A stretch of 47,373 nucleotides of DNA from Mojavia pulchra JT2-VF2. Lineage in GTDB: Bacteria > Cyanobacteriota > Cyanobacteriia > Cyanobacteriales > Nostocaceae. The stretch spans positions 1 to 47,373 of the forward strand of contig JAHHHN010000037.1 in assembly GCA_019359325.1 (NCBI GenBank), written 5' to 3'. Shown here piece by piece: positions 26,001 to 33,730 of the stretch. Both the position numbers and the translations under genes were made by a program. How positions within the stretch are numbered: position 1 is the first letter of the stretch; the number at the start of each line of letters is the position of its first letter. The notes under the pieces are model-generated. The model ran no database searches. It saw nothing but the letters and a program-made list of their open reading frames with translations, and was not told where the DNA came from.

Positions 26001-26083
26001 AGCGCTGCACCTGTGCCGTTGTAGATCTCCAGGGCTTTATTGTTGCTGCTGCCCTCAATATATTCCGAAAAAAATAATGCCAT
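23075..26083 (-). CDS. Secreted ExeM/NucH-like endonuclease with RTX repeats
   Basis: A 1002-residue modular extracellular protein. Residues about 1-135 are a lamin-tail domain (FFSEYIEGSSNNKALEIYNG). A Calx-beta-like section spans about 150-290 and an OB-fold about 295-400 (VGQTVAIEAVVVGDFQ, then FYVQEAVGDG). The endonuclease/exonuclease/phosphatase domain spans about 555-865, with VASFNVLNYF, GLIEVEND, VINHFKSKSG, VLGDLNAYGEEDP and SSDHDPVL, so the metal and catalytic His/Asp residues are present. The C-terminus has about five RTX nonapeptides (GGNGRDxL) and a typical type I secretion tail, with no N-terminal signal. ATG 26083 is chosen because GGAG lies 6 bp before it. It likely degrades extracellular DNA for nutrients. 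Confidence 0.88.
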   Translation of the reverse strand: MALFFSEYIEGSSNNKALEIYNGTGAALDLTAGNYVVQFYFNGSTTAGLTIPLTGTVAAGDVFVLAQSSANATILAQADQTNGAGWFNGDDAIVLRQGGASGTILDSIGQIGVDPGTEWGTGLTSTADNTLRRKSNITSGDTNPNNAFDPSVEWDGFAIDTFDGLGSYTANPGTGAGVIITQSGNSTDVNEQGETTDTYTIALNTTPTGAVNLAIAADNETQISTDGTNFFNSVTLSLTDANPKTITVRAVNDQDVEGSPHTGVITHTIASSADPAYSNTLTPIPNLNVNVIDNDVAVRKVYEIQGSGAVSPIVGQTVAIEAVVVGDFQSSSGLNGFYVQEAVGDGNAATSDGIFIFAPNSIDVSVGQTVRLTGTVEENFNQTQLNNISGLSVVGSGSITPIAVDLPVTATTDLERYEGMLVTFPETLTVTENFNLGRFGEVLLSSEGRLFNPTNFIDPTDIPSTETENDENNVAAVTAQQNANNLREILLDDGSNTQNPATVPFLNEDGTLRVGSTVTSLTGVLGFGFGSYRLQPTTAPNFVDSNPRTVAPEEVGGNVKVASFNVLNYFNGNGMGGGFPTSRGATTFAEFERQSAKIVSAIAALDADVVGLIEVENDGDGSESAIAELVERLNTYLGAKVYDYIRDPATGVGSDEIKVAFIYKPGTVTPVGASLSDPDAIYNRQPVAQTFELNSNGETFTPVINHFKSKSGTGTGADADQGDGQGAFNFTRVQQAQALLGFVNELKTTTGDSDILVLGDLNAYGEEDPIDVLRNGGLVDELGRYIQNPYSFVFDGQSGRLDHALSTSSLSAQITGATEWHINADEPRILDYNQEFNPPGLYEPTPYRSSDHDPVLIGADLASILSVFNGGNGEDLLSGTSGRDELNGNNGRDTLLGGNGRDILNGGNGDDLLNGGQGQDTLLGGNGSDRFVLAIGTGSDNIQDFKDGTDLIALSNSLTFGQLTIQGNANNTLIRLTQTNELLATLNGVQANAITAIDFVSA

Positions 26084-26706
26084 TGAAATCTCCGTAAAAG
26101 CTACAAATTTCAGGTCAAATGATCGGCTGGACTGAAGCGATCGCCCTTTAAGGTGGGCATCACACATTCACGAACTCACACACAAAAGCGTTCCTTATCT
26201 GTGTTTGTTCCACGATCAAATTTGTTTTAAGCAATCAGAGCTGCATCGTCTAACACACTTGAGGTTTGAGTTTGTGTTGAACGAGCCTGGAGATGATGAG
26301 TAGTCTGGCTCCACCCAGCAAGGCAACCAGAGTAACTAAATTGGGCAATACGTAGAATAGAGTTCTTGTGCTAAAAACTCTGCTGATTTTAGGCGATCGC
26401 TGGGCTAGCAGATGAATGTTCATTAATCTAAAAACTCTAAGGAAGGTGTGGCTTACAGATCCTACCTCCACAATTATTACAGCGACATTAAGGGATCAAT
26501 ATCTCTGGTTTAAACATATATTATTGAAGATTGCGGTATTACAAGTGAGACTAGTTTTATAGGTAAGATGTAATACCATTCCACTATTGATAAGGGCTAA
26601 AGCCTGTTTGTTTGGTGGGTATATTAGACTGAGCTAATTAGCAAAACAATAGCGTCTGTATGTACTCTTAAAGCAGACAAAATCGGTTTGAGAAAGGAGC
26701 AATCAG
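26084..26706. other. Intergenic region, nothing firm
   Basis: A 57-73 codon minus-strand frame (26250-26471) has one hydrophobic segment but no ribosome-binding site or recognisable family. No terminator or strong repeat was seen. Confidence 0.4.
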
Positions 26707-26808
26707 GTGGAAGCCAGAATTTTTGACATCGTTGGTGCACATCTAAGCGTGTACGATGCCAGAAGCGGACAATTAATTGTTTTTATACATGGAAATGCCA
26801 GCCGTTGA
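26707..26808 (+). pseudogene. N-terminal stump of an alpha/beta hydrolase
   Basis: From GTG 26707, preceded by AAAGGAG, the frame reads MEARIFDIVGAHLSVYDARS and then GQLIVFIHGNASR before a TGA. The D-x-G/S-G-x-x-I-V-F-I-H-G-N motif is the classic start of alpha/beta hydrolases (the oxyanion-hole HG). Everything after it, including the nucleophile elbow, is missing. The intact start site with a broken body suggests decay by deletion. Confidence 0.55.
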
Positions 26809-26915
26809 CAACACTGAAAGCCGCAACTGCGTGCATTGTCCAATCGCTTCGCTTGCATCAGACTGTCCAAAATATAAATTTGGGTACAAAAAAATGTATT
26901 CCTGGTTTTAAAACC

Positions 26916-26977
26916 ACAGACAGACACAGATAAACACGGATAAATCTCATAATTATCTATTATCTGTGTCCATCTGT
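26916..26977. repeat. 18-bp imperfect inverted repeat
   Basis: ACAGACAGACACAGATAA (26916-26933) is the inverse of TTATCTGTGTCCATCTGT (26960-26977) with two mismatches, giving a 62-bp palindromic element. It lies just where the hydrolase stump ends and the next stump begins, so it may mark the deletion junction. Confidence 0.6.
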
Positions 26978-26988
26978 TCTAATTTTAT

Positions 26989-27129
26989 ATGAACAAAGCA
27001 GAATCCACCAAACTGGAGCTAATCAGGCAAACCCTACTTCAAACCGAGGCGCAGGCTATGCGTCTACACCGTACAGATTGGTTTGCGTGGGCAACTGCTG
27101 GCGGTTCAAATACAGTATCCCAACATTGA
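26989..27129 (+). pseudogene. Short stump, possibly N-terminus of an M24-type peptidase
   Basis: A 46-codon frame with AESTKLELIRQTLLQTEAQA and then RTDWFAWATAGGSNTVSQH before TGA. The D-W-F-A-W-A-T-x-G-G-S-N-x-V stretch looks like the opening of a conserved protein; I recall something similar at the start of M24 (Xaa-Pro-type) peptidases, but this is unverified. The frame then stops abruptly. It lies 51 bp before galK. Confidence 0.4.
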
Positions 27130-27180
27130 CGTAGAGGAAGGCTACGCCTTGTACCTTTGTGCAATTAAAAATTAAAAATT

Positions 27181-28257
27181 ATGGATTTCCAACAAGTATT
27201 TGGTAAACCACCGGAAACTCAAGCCAGCGCTCCGGGAAGAGTCAATCTTCTTGGCGAACATACTGACTATAACGATGGTTTCGTTCTCCCAACGGCGATT
27301 CCCCAACACACGACAGTACAGCTAGGTTTAAGTAGCGATCGCCAGCATCAATTTTACTCGCAAAACTTAGACGAGCGAGTGAGCATTTTAGATGGCAACC
27401 ATACACCGTCTGGATTCTCAAGTTACATTTTTGGCTGTATTCAAGTTTTGGAACAAGCAGGCTACACCATCCAACCGCTTGCTGTGTACGTCCAATCGTC
27501 TGTTCCGATGGGTTCGGGTTTGTCTAGCAGTGCGGCTTTAGAAGTTGCTACACTACGGGCAATTCGTCAACTCCTTAACCTCCCTCTTGATGATGTCGAA
27601 ATTGCCCAACTTGCCCAGCAAGCTGAGATTCACTATGCTGGGGTACAATGCGGCATCATGGATCAAATGGCTTCTAGCCTCGCTGACACAGAGCATATCT
27701 TATTTTTAGATACCCGTACTATGGAACGGCGGGTATTACCTTTGCCCACAGGAACAGAGGTTTTAGTCATAGATAGCGGTGTGCCTCGTACTCTAGCAAG
27801 TAGCGGCTATAACCAGCGTCGTGCAGAATGTGAGGAAGCAGCACATCTTTTAGGAGTAAAGGCACTGCGAGATATTACTGATGCTAGCGCTGTGGAAGAG
27901 TTACCCGAACCCTTGCGACGTCGCGCTCGTCATGTGGTTACAGAAGATAACCGCGTCTTGGAAGTTTTGCAGGGAGTCACGCCTGAGCGCTTTGGCGAAT
28001 TGATGAACGCATCCCACGCTAGTTTGCGTGATGATTACGAAGTTTCCGTACCAGCCTTAGATACCTTGGTAGATATTTTACAAAAAACAGCAGGAGTGTT
28101 TGGTGCTAGGTTGACAGGTGCAGGTTTTGGCGGTGCTAGCGTTGCTTTAGTTGCAGAAGGTGAGGCAAAAGCGATCGCAAATCAAGTCTTAGAACAATAC
28201 AATCATGCAGGTTACACCGGGCAAATTTTGGTTCCCGCTAGCAATGTTGAATTTTAG
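27181..28257 (+). CDS. galK: Galactokinase
   Basis: A 358-residue GHMP kinase. The galactokinase signature [12 protein letters not shown] is at 19-30, the ATP-binding loop [10 protein letters not shown] at 111-120, the likely catalytic base D161 in GIMDQMAS, and the C-terminal [16 protein letters not shown] near 315. It converts galactose and ATP to galactose-1-phosphate in the first step of the Leloir pathway. Length is slightly below the usual 380 but all motifs are intact. No galT or galE is adjacent. A cupin gene follows 22 bp downstream in what looks like a two-gene operon. Confidence 0.92.
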   Translation: MDFQQVFGKPPETQASAPGRVNLLGEHTDYNDGFVLPTAIPQHTTVQLGLSSDRQHQFYSQNLDERVSILDGNHTPSGFSSYIFGCIQVLEQAGYTIQPLAVYVQSSVPMGSGLSSSAALEVATLRAIRQLLNLPLDDVEIAQLAQQAEIHYAGVQCGIMDQMASSLADTEHILFLDTRTMERRVLPLPTGTEVLVIDSGVPRTLASSGYNQRRAECEEAAHLLGVKALRDITDASAVEELPEPLRRRARHVVTEDNRVLEVLQGVTPERFGELMNASHASLRDDYEVSVPALDTLVDILQKTAGVFGARLTGAGFGGASVALVAEGEAKAIANQVLEQYNHAGYTGQILVPASNVEF

Positions 28258-28279
28258 TTGGGACAAACGGGACGAATAA

Positions 28280-28657
28280 ATGACGAATAACAAAGTTGTT
28301 TTTGGTAACGCCGCTGTTGAAGGTGCGAATCGCTGGGGATGGTTCCTGGGTCACTTTATCACCCCCGTTGACGATCTGCGATCAACGGAAGTGCTAGAAG
28401 TGAAATGGGGCGTCCACAAAGCAGGTGACAGTAGAACCCAGTGGGCAGTAAATGATCAAGCTGCCACCCTTTCCATCCTAATTAACGGACAATTCCGCCT
28501 GCAATTTGAAGAGCAAGAAATTGTATTAGCTCGTGAGGGTGATTACGTTCTCTGGAGTGCTGGCGTACCTCACTATTGGATTGCTGAGTCTGATTGTACT
28601 ATTCTTACCGTTAGATGGCCGTCGAAGTCAGGAGATAGCGTCGCAGTATCTAGTTAA
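28280..28657 (+). CDS. Cupin-fold protein after galK
   Basis: A 125-residue single-domain cupin. FRLQFEEQEIVLAREGDYVLW and then AGVPHYWIAESDCTILTVRW give the second cupin motif with its His. The first motif is weak (KWGVHKAGDSRTQW), so metal binding is uncertain. It lies 22 bp after galK and is probably co-transcribed. It may act on a sugar or be regulatory, but no substrate can be read. An 8-bp inverted repeat (28676-28683 with 28742-28749) follows it and may be a weak terminator. Confidence 0.7.
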   Translation: MTNNKVVFGNAAVEGANRWGWFLGHFITPVDDLRSTEVLEVKWGVHKAGDSRTQWAVNDQAATLSILINGQFRLQFEEQEIVLAREGDYVLWSAGVPHYWIAESDCTILTVRWPSKSGDSVAVSS

Positions 28658-28948
28658 ACATTGAAATACTGACTTAGCAACAGCAAAATAGCAAGCATTG
28701 TGCAACAACAATAGACTCTAATTGCGCTCTATATTGCTTTACTGTTGCTCGGAAAATATTTTTGTCTCTTAAACAATATCGAGTTGCAATCGTTGGTACT
28801 CAACTGGTTGACATAATCCAACATTTAGAGAAGTGCGATCGCATTATTGCTCGCAAATTCAGGTATTAAGATTACTGATCCTTAACTAAATATCAGTACA
28901 TCTTGAGTATCATTGTTTCAATCTCAATTAAAATTTTAGAGATTTACT

Positions 28949-29398
28949 ATGCAACTCGATTTTTTAACTCAATTTTTACCCCCATACCTTGATGGTACTG
29001 AAGCGTATGCGCTGTTAGCACTCCGGCTAATCTGGGGAACTGCCATGATGTTTTATGGATTACAGAAACTCAAAGACCCATTTCACTGGCTAGATTTAAT
29101 GCCCAATACCCCGAAGATTCCCGGCTTCTTGCAAGCGATTGGAGCCGTAGTCAACTTCTTTGGTGGTATCGCTACAATTGTGGGATTTCTGACACCTATC
29201 GCAGAACTCGGTCTAGCCGTATTTTTGGGAGTTGCGTTGATTCTTCACTTAACTGTATGGCACAGTCCGTTTATTAAGCCAGACCCATCTAAGCCAGGGC
29301 CAGCTTACGATGAAGTTCTCATTTTTTTAGGAATCGCAATTATGTTCCTGTTTGTCGGCCCTGGCAGTATTTCGATTGATTATTTACTGTTTGGGTAA
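28949..29398 (+). CDS. DoxX family membrane protein
   Basis: A 149-residue protein of four hydrophobic segments, with RLIWGTAMMFYGLQKLKDP, GFLQAIGAVVNFFGGIATIVG and ELGLAVFLGVALILHL. This is the DoxX/DoxD-like pattern. Members are small membrane proteins linked to quinone or thiol redox chemistry, but the specific role is not known. It stands alone, 291 bp after the cupin gene. Confidence 0.8.
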   Translation: MQLDFLTQFLPPYLDGTEAYALLALRLIWGTAMMFYGLQKLKDPFHWLDLMPNTPKIPGFLQAIGAVVNFFGGIATIVGFLTPIAELGLAVFLGVALILHLTVWHSPFIKPDPSKPGPAYDEVLIFLGIAIMFLFVGPGSISIDYLLFG

Positions 29399-29765
29399 TT
29401 GCACCTCGCAAGGCGCTTTCATGATACAGCATCTAGCCAAGTGCTAGAGTTCTTAAAATCAATGAAAGCGCAATCCAGTATTATACCAATTCAAAATCCG
29501 CTCATTAGGAAAGCCAGATACCAAAAGGGTTTCTGAGTTTTGATCTGAGTAATGAATTTTGGATAATTGGTATAACTTGGCAATCTTCAGTCTCCTTCCA
29601 GCAGGGATCGAATTCCAGATTAATCCCCACTGAAGCAGGGTTAATTGTAGAAAATCAATACCTGCCGGAATTGGCGTGAAGCTGCCTCTAGCGAAGGAAC
29701 CAACAAAGTTTTGTGTTGAAATCAAAACTAGTTGGCAAGATGATGTACTGAATATCTAGCGAGAT
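29399..29765. other. Intergenic region with a repeat element
   Basis: No supported gene. It contains the inverted-repeat element at 29481-29575. A minus-strand frame across it is a by-product of that repeat. Confidence 0.5.
29481..29575. mobile_element. 95-bp MITE-like element
   Basis: TTATACCAATT (29481-29491) and AATTGGTATAA (29565-29575) are perfect 11-bp terminal inverted repeats. The similarity continues inwards imperfectly (CAAAAT and TCATTA against TAATGA and ATTTTG). It has no coding content. The terminus TTATACCAA recurs at 46773-46783. Confidence 0.6.
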
Positions 29766-30194
29766 TTACTTAGATGCAAGAAGCTGAGATACATCTGCAT
29801 GTGCCAATACAACGCTAGGTTCACGCTGGAGAGCAGCGTAGTACTTTCTGGCAAATGTATTGCCTACTTCTGAAGGCACGATGAGCCGACGGGCTTCGGC
29901 TATCAAATTTTGGATATCGTCCAGCGATATAGGTTCATCTGCTGCGAGCATTTCATCAATTTGCACAACAAGCTCAGAAATGCGATGTAACCAAGCAAAT
30001 TGTTCATGATCGATGACGAGGCGAAGGAGTTCTGCACTCGATACTCGTCCGCTAACCTGTTCGTAGGCAATGCGTTCTGTCTCCAGCAAACAGCTATGAA
30101 GGCTGAGAAATTTGTTTCGTAAATTACGTAGATATTGCTGTTGATGTATCCGTTGTAGAAGTGTATTAGAAGTCAATGGAACCCAACCTCCCAT
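29766..30194 (-). CDS. Unknown protein coupled to pirin
   Basis: A protein of up to 142 residues, almost all helical and soluble. It contains LRNKFLSLHSCLLETERIAYEQ, VIDHEQFAWLHRISELVVQIDEML and EVGNTFARKYYAALQREPSVV. The ATG lies inside the pirin gene (29-bp overlap); a TTG at 30176 (MTSNTLLQ) may be the real start. The overlap means it is translated with pirin and probably functions with it. No family could be named. Confidence 0.6.
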   Translation of the reverse strand: MGGWVPLTSNTLLQRIHQQQYLRNLRNKFLSLHSCLLETERIAYEQVSGRVSSAELLRLVIDHEQFAWLHRISELVVQIDEMLAADEPISLDDIQNLIAEARRLIVPSEVGNTFARKYYAALQREPSVVLAHADVSQLLASK

Positions 30195-31059
30195 TACGAT
30201 AGTCTTCGATTGCTTGAGTAATTTCTGTTTGAGTATTCATCACAAATGGGCCATACCGAACAACTGGCTCGTTAAGTGGTACACCAGCGATGAGCAACAC
30301 ATCTAATTGTGATTTGGCGTCTGTTGGAGTTGCAAACTTCACTTCCTCTCCGTCTTGTGCAAATAATACCATTTGCCCGTTTCCTGCACGCTGTGAGTCT
30401 TCACCAAACAAGCCTTCCCCATCAAGCACATATATAAAAGCATTGTATTCTTTTGGCACAGGCTGAACTGCAATCGCACCTGGTTGAAGCCTAAAATGCA
30501 AGTAAATAATTGGAGTTTGCGTTTGAATCACAGCTTTTGCTCCCAGCGCTTCTCCTGCAATAACTTTTACAGTTACTGAACCATCCTCTGTTTGAGCAGT
30601 TGGAATTTTTTCAGATGGGATTTCTTGATAACGAGGCTTCATCATCTTGTCACGACGAGGTAGGTTTACCCAAAGTTGCAGCCCATGAATCCGTCCGCCA
30701 GTACGAGCAAATTCTCGCTCTGGCATTTCCGAATGGACAACACCCGCTCCTGCTGTCATCCATTGAACATCACCAGCACCAAGTTCTCCTTTATGTCCTT
30801 GAGAATCTTTGTGTTCAACGCGTCCCTCAAGGATGTAAGAGACTGTTTCAAAACCCCTGTGAGGATGATCTGGTGCTCCCTTTGCCTGACCTGGTTCGAC
30901 ATCAACAGGGCCAAATTCATCAAGGAGAAGGAACGGATCAAAGTCTGAAAAGGTGCTTTTGGGAAATGGGCGACGAACAAGCATACCTTCACCCTCTAGC
31001 GTTTGGACACTGTTGATGATTCCTGCAACTGTTCGCATTGTCCGTGTTTGAGTTGTCAT
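30166..31059 (-). CDS. Pirin family protein
   Basis: A 297-residue bicupin of the pirin family. The N-terminal cupin has the metal ligands in DHPHRGFETVSYILEG and HKDSQGHKGELGAGDVQWMTAGAGVVHSE. The C-terminal cupin spans about 180-270. Bacterial pirins bind Fe and some have quercetinase activity; others bind metabolic or regulatory enzymes. AAGGAGGAGATC just before the ATG is a near-ideal ribosome-binding site, which suggests strong expression. It faces a PadR regulator gene across 288 bp, so the regulator may control it. Confidence 0.88.
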   Translation of the reverse strand: MTTQTRTMRTVAGIINSVQTLEGEGMLVRRPFPKSTFSDFDPFLLLDEFGPVDVEPGQAKGAPDHPHRGFETVSYILEGRVEHKDSQGHKGELGAGDVQWMTAGAGVVHSEMPEREFARTGGRIHGLQLWVNLPRRDKMMKPRYQEIPSEKIPTAQTEDGSVTVKVIAGEALGAKAVIQTQTPIIYLHFRLQPGAIAVQPVPKEYNAFIYVLDGEGLFGEDSQRAGNGQMVLFAQDGEEVKFATPTDAKSQLDVLLIAGVPLNEPVVRYGPFVMNTQTEITQAIEDYRNGRLGSIDF

Positions 31060-31263
31060 TGATCTCCTCCTTAATATCCTATTTTCTAACTTGATCGCAG
31101 GTAAATTGAAGAATATGTATATAACCTGAATCTGTATTTGTAAGCATAAAAGTCTAAGTCAGGTCATAAAATTTACATGACAAGAAGCTGGTGGACTGTT
31201 CAACCTAACACTAAGTATTTACGTTCTTTGCCAAAGCAAAAGTTATTTTTTAGATTATTCTTA

Positions 31264-31281
31264 TATAAGATTAGTCTTATA
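31264..31281. promoter_or_regulatory. Candidate operator between pirin and PadR genes
   Basis: TATAAGA-TTAG-TCTTATA, a perfect 7-bp inverted repeat with a 4-bp spacer. It lies 66 bp before the PadR start and in the divergent gap with pirin. PadR proteins bind such dyads and usually repress themselves. It is not the common ATGT-N8-ACAT form. Confidence 0.4.
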
Positions 31282-31347
31282 ATAACATGAAAGCATCTAA
31301 AAACTAACAGATAGAGTTTCCCCTACCTTAGTTACGGACAACTGCCC

Positions 31348-31983
31348 ATGTCACTAGCACACACAATTTTAGGTTTCCTTCAACAAGAAGAAATGACAGG
31401 TTACGACCTGAAAATAAGCTGCTTTGATCAATGCATTGCTCATTTGTGGCCCGCAGATCAGGCACAGATTTACAGAACCCTTGATAAATTAGTTGAGCAA
31501 GGTTTTATTACTTGTAGCATTAAGATTCAACGCGATCGCCCTAACCGCAAAGTCTATAGTCTGACAGAAACAGGAAAAGCCGAATTAATCCGATGGCTTC
31601 AATGTCCTCAGCCTTTGCCAACAGTACGAGAGCCGTTGCTCGTGCAGTTATTTTTCGCAGCACAGTTACCGAATGAAGTTATCATTCATTTGCTAAAACA
31701 ACAACTAGCTGCACACAACAAAAAAATGACAGAGTGTGGCAATATTCAGCTACCGACACAGGGGGATGAGTATGCAAATCGTGAGCAGATGATGCAAAAA
31801 CTGGTACTAGAGTTGGTGATAAAAAGAGAACAAACTTACATTGATTGGCTAAAGTCAACTATTGATGTCATTGAGCAGACAAGCAATTATCCTACCAAAG
31901 CAAATCTTGCCGCATCCTCTACAAGTGTCGCTCTTGAACAACTTAAATCTTACGTTGAGAAGCAAAATAATCCTGATAATTGA
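31348..31983 (+). CDS. PadR family transcriptional regulator
   Basis: A 211-residue PadR-type regulator. The winged helix is at about 1-85, with ILGFLQQEEMTGYDLK, WPADQAQIYRTLDKLVEQGFI and RPNRKVYSLTETGKAELIRWL. The C-terminal helical dimerisation domain (about 95-185, Vir_C type) contains LLVQLFFAAQLPNEV and LELVIKREQTYIDWLKS. PadR proteins mostly repress efflux or detoxification genes and respond to small aromatic or toxic ligands. Divergent pirin or the downstream flavodoxin-like gene are plausible targets. Confidence 0.88.
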   Translation: MSLAHTILGFLQQEEMTGYDLKISCFDQCIAHLWPADQAQIYRTLDKLVEQGFITCSIKIQRDRPNRKVYSLTETGKAELIRWLQCPQPLPTVREPLLVQLFFAAQLPNEVIIHLLKQQLAAHNKKMTECGNIQLPTQGDEYANREQMMQKLVLELVIKREQTYIDWLKSTIDVIEQTSNYPTKANLAASSTSVALEQLKSYVEKQNNPDN

Positions 31984-32061
31984 GGGAGCTAAAACTTCCT
32001 CAATTATCTGGTAATTCTGTTTCCACCCCAGCAAAACTTAGTGGCGAGGGGAATTGTCATA

Positions 32062-32196
32062 CAATTTTGGATTTTAGATTTTGCGAAAAGTTGCGTGGGT
32101 GGGTTTCCGACTTGAGCAAACTTTTCAAGACAGATTTTAGATTGAGAAATTCTCTAATCCAAAATTAAAATTTAAAATCTAAAATTCGCTAAAGAG
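32062..32196. repeat. Palindromic AT-rich repeat
   Basis: CAATTTTGGATTTTAGATTTTGCG (first 20 bases from 32062) recurs inversely as AATCCAAAAT and AAAATCTAAAATTCGC near 32157-32190. It fills the gap between the convergent PadR and flavodoxin-like genes. It carries no gene. Confidence 0.45.
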
Positions 32197-32214
32197 CTAG
32201 GCGAGATTTAAAAT

Positions 32215-32805
32215 CTACTGAACCCAACGTTTTGTTGCTTCGGCAATACGTTGTCCAAAGCGTTCTGAGGTGAGGCGATCGCCTTCGTCCAGCATTGCTT
32301 CTTTGCCACTCATATCAAGTTGGCTTTGACCCATTGCACCTAAAAATCCCCCTAGTCGATTCACTCCATCATCCTTACCAAATAAAAAGCTTTGCAAGTC
32401 TCCCACATTCACCCAAATCATGCCGTGCTGAGCTGCATTTGTCGCTAAGTATAGAAGCGTCCCTTGCTTATCGCCACTAGGCGAGCTAGAGTGCGTAAAG
32501 CCGGCAGCAATCTTATCTTTCCATCCATGTTGAAACCAAACTGCACTGGCTGCATCGGCAAATGCTTTGAACTGAGCCGCTACACCACCCATATATGTGG
32601 GTGAACCAAACACAATTGCATCTGCTTGGTTGAGCTTTTCGATAAATGCATCATCTTTCCAGCGGCCATTTACAATCTGCTCGCCAGTGATCCGCAGCAC
32701 TTCAACATTTGTGCCTTCAGCTTGTTTTGCGCCTTCGGCAATTGCTTGCGCCATTAGATGAGTATGACCCGCACCCGAAAAGTAGATGATCGCAATAGTG
32801 GGCAT
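32215..32805 (-). CDS. Flavodoxin-fold NAD(P)H:quinone oxidoreductase (WrbA-like)
   Basis: A 196-residue flavodoxin-fold protein. The FMN phosphate loop is IIYFSGAGHTHLMAQAIAEGA at about 6-26; the isoalloxazine loop is FGSPTYMGGVAAQFKAFADA near 68-87; a third FMN segment is HSSSPSGDKQGTLLYLA near 105-121. This is the WrbA/NAD(P)H dehydrogenase group that reduces quinones by two electrons and limits oxidative stress. It lacks the catalytic HGG motif order of classical WrbA, so a related family member is likely. It may be controlled by the neighbouring PadR. Confidence 0.82.
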   Translation of the reverse strand: MPTIAIIYFSGAGHTHLMAQAIAEGAKQAEGTNVEVLRITGEQIVNGRWKDDAFIEKLNQADAIVFGSPTYMGGVAAQFKAFADAASAVWFQHGWKDKIAAGFTHSSSPSGDKQGTLLYLATNAAQHGMIWVNVGDLQSFLFGKDDGVNRLGGFLGAMGQSQLDMSGKEAMLDEGDRLTSERFGQRIAEATKRWVQ

Positions 32806-33226
32806 AATAAACCTTGGTTAATTTTTTAACTACAAACGAATGAGAAATAACATAGACACTATTTAGTTGTAAAGCCTGTAGCGACGCCCCATCAATTGTC
32901 ATTAAGAAACAAACAGGTACTCCAATAGTGTCGTGCTGAGTAACGATTCATCAGTCCTGAGCAACAGCAACAAGAATTTTATTTACTCTTTTAACTCAGC
33001 ATTTTGAGGAGGCGCTGTTTCGGTGAAGTGTGCATCTATGCTGTGCTTATCAATGTGTTTATAAAAAGCGCGTGCATCATACTGCCTATAACACTGTTCT
33101 GGCAACGATACTTAAAGCTAGAGAAGCGCTAATCCTATGCCAATCAATTACGTATTTTAACTGTTGCATTAGCCTTCAATAGCCGCCTAGTATGTAGCGC
33201 AATGTCTTTTCGTAATCTCAGCCATT
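32806..33226. other. Intergenic region, nothing recognised
   Basis: No ORF with coding character, strong hairpin or known repeat. It must contain promoters of the divergent flavodoxin-like gene and the gene at 33227. Confidence 0.4.
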
Positions 33227-33520
33227 GTGAAACATATTCTCCAAACTTATTTAGAGCAGGAAATCTGGGTATTAATACGAGATAAGTGGTACTTCGCCAC
33301 AGTTATCGGCGTTTGGGATGATTTGTTATGGTTTAAACACAGAACTTACAACAAAGATACAGAGGAAGATACTCTGTGGGAAATGGTTGTAAAAATCAGT
33401 GAAGTAATTGCTATTGATAAAGTTAAGTCTGTTATGAGTAGAAAACCAGACGTGTTTATTGCACGACTATTAGAAACTGATGCAGGCACAAGTAATCATC
33501 CTCAAGAGCATGAAAAGTAA
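33227..33520 (+). CDS. Small protein of unknown function
   Basis: A 97-residue soluble protein. EIWVLIRDKWYFATVIGVWDDLLWF suggests a small SH3-like or Sm-like beta barrel that ends with VKISEVIAIDKVKSV. The C-tail is polar. The start is GTG; no ATG is available in frame before the upstream stop, and no clear ribosome-binding site is seen. No family was recognised. Confidence 0.5.
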   Translation: MKHILQTYLEQEIWVLIRDKWYFATVIGVWDDLLWFKHRTYNKDTEEDTLWEMVVKISEVIAIDKVKSVMSRKPDVFIARLLETDAGTSNHPQEHEK

Positions 33521-33622
33521 TTGGCAATTGAGTAATTAAACTTAAATGAACAGAAAATCCTTAAGCGGATATTTATATTTTTGAGGATGTCTGAGAAGTA
33601 AAAAAACTCTGGTAACCTTAGT

Positions 33623-33729
33623 TCGACTTTATCCATACCACAGAACGCAAACCTTGTTAGCTAGCAAAACTTCTATTTATAAGGATTTTGGTGTATGCGA
33701 TCGCGTTTTGTGAAAATGGATAAAGTCGA
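33623..33729. mobile_element. 107-bp MITE-like element at the end of the TetR gene
   Basis: TCGACTTTATCCAT (33623-33636) and ATGGATAAAGTCGA (33716-33729) are perfect 14-bp terminal inverted repeats. The inner arms remain similar (ACAGAACGC against GCGTTTTGTG). It ends one base before the tetR stop codon read on the minus strand. It has no ORF. Confidence 0.7.
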
Positions 33730-33730
33730 T

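Noticed and set aside
26250-26471. Possible small membrane protein on the minus strand
   Set aside because: No ribosome-binding site at the GTG or the internal ATG, and no recognisable family; likely chance.
29459-29725. 88-codon minus-strand ORF
   Set aside because: Runs across the inverted-repeat element at 29481-29575 and has no recognisable motif.
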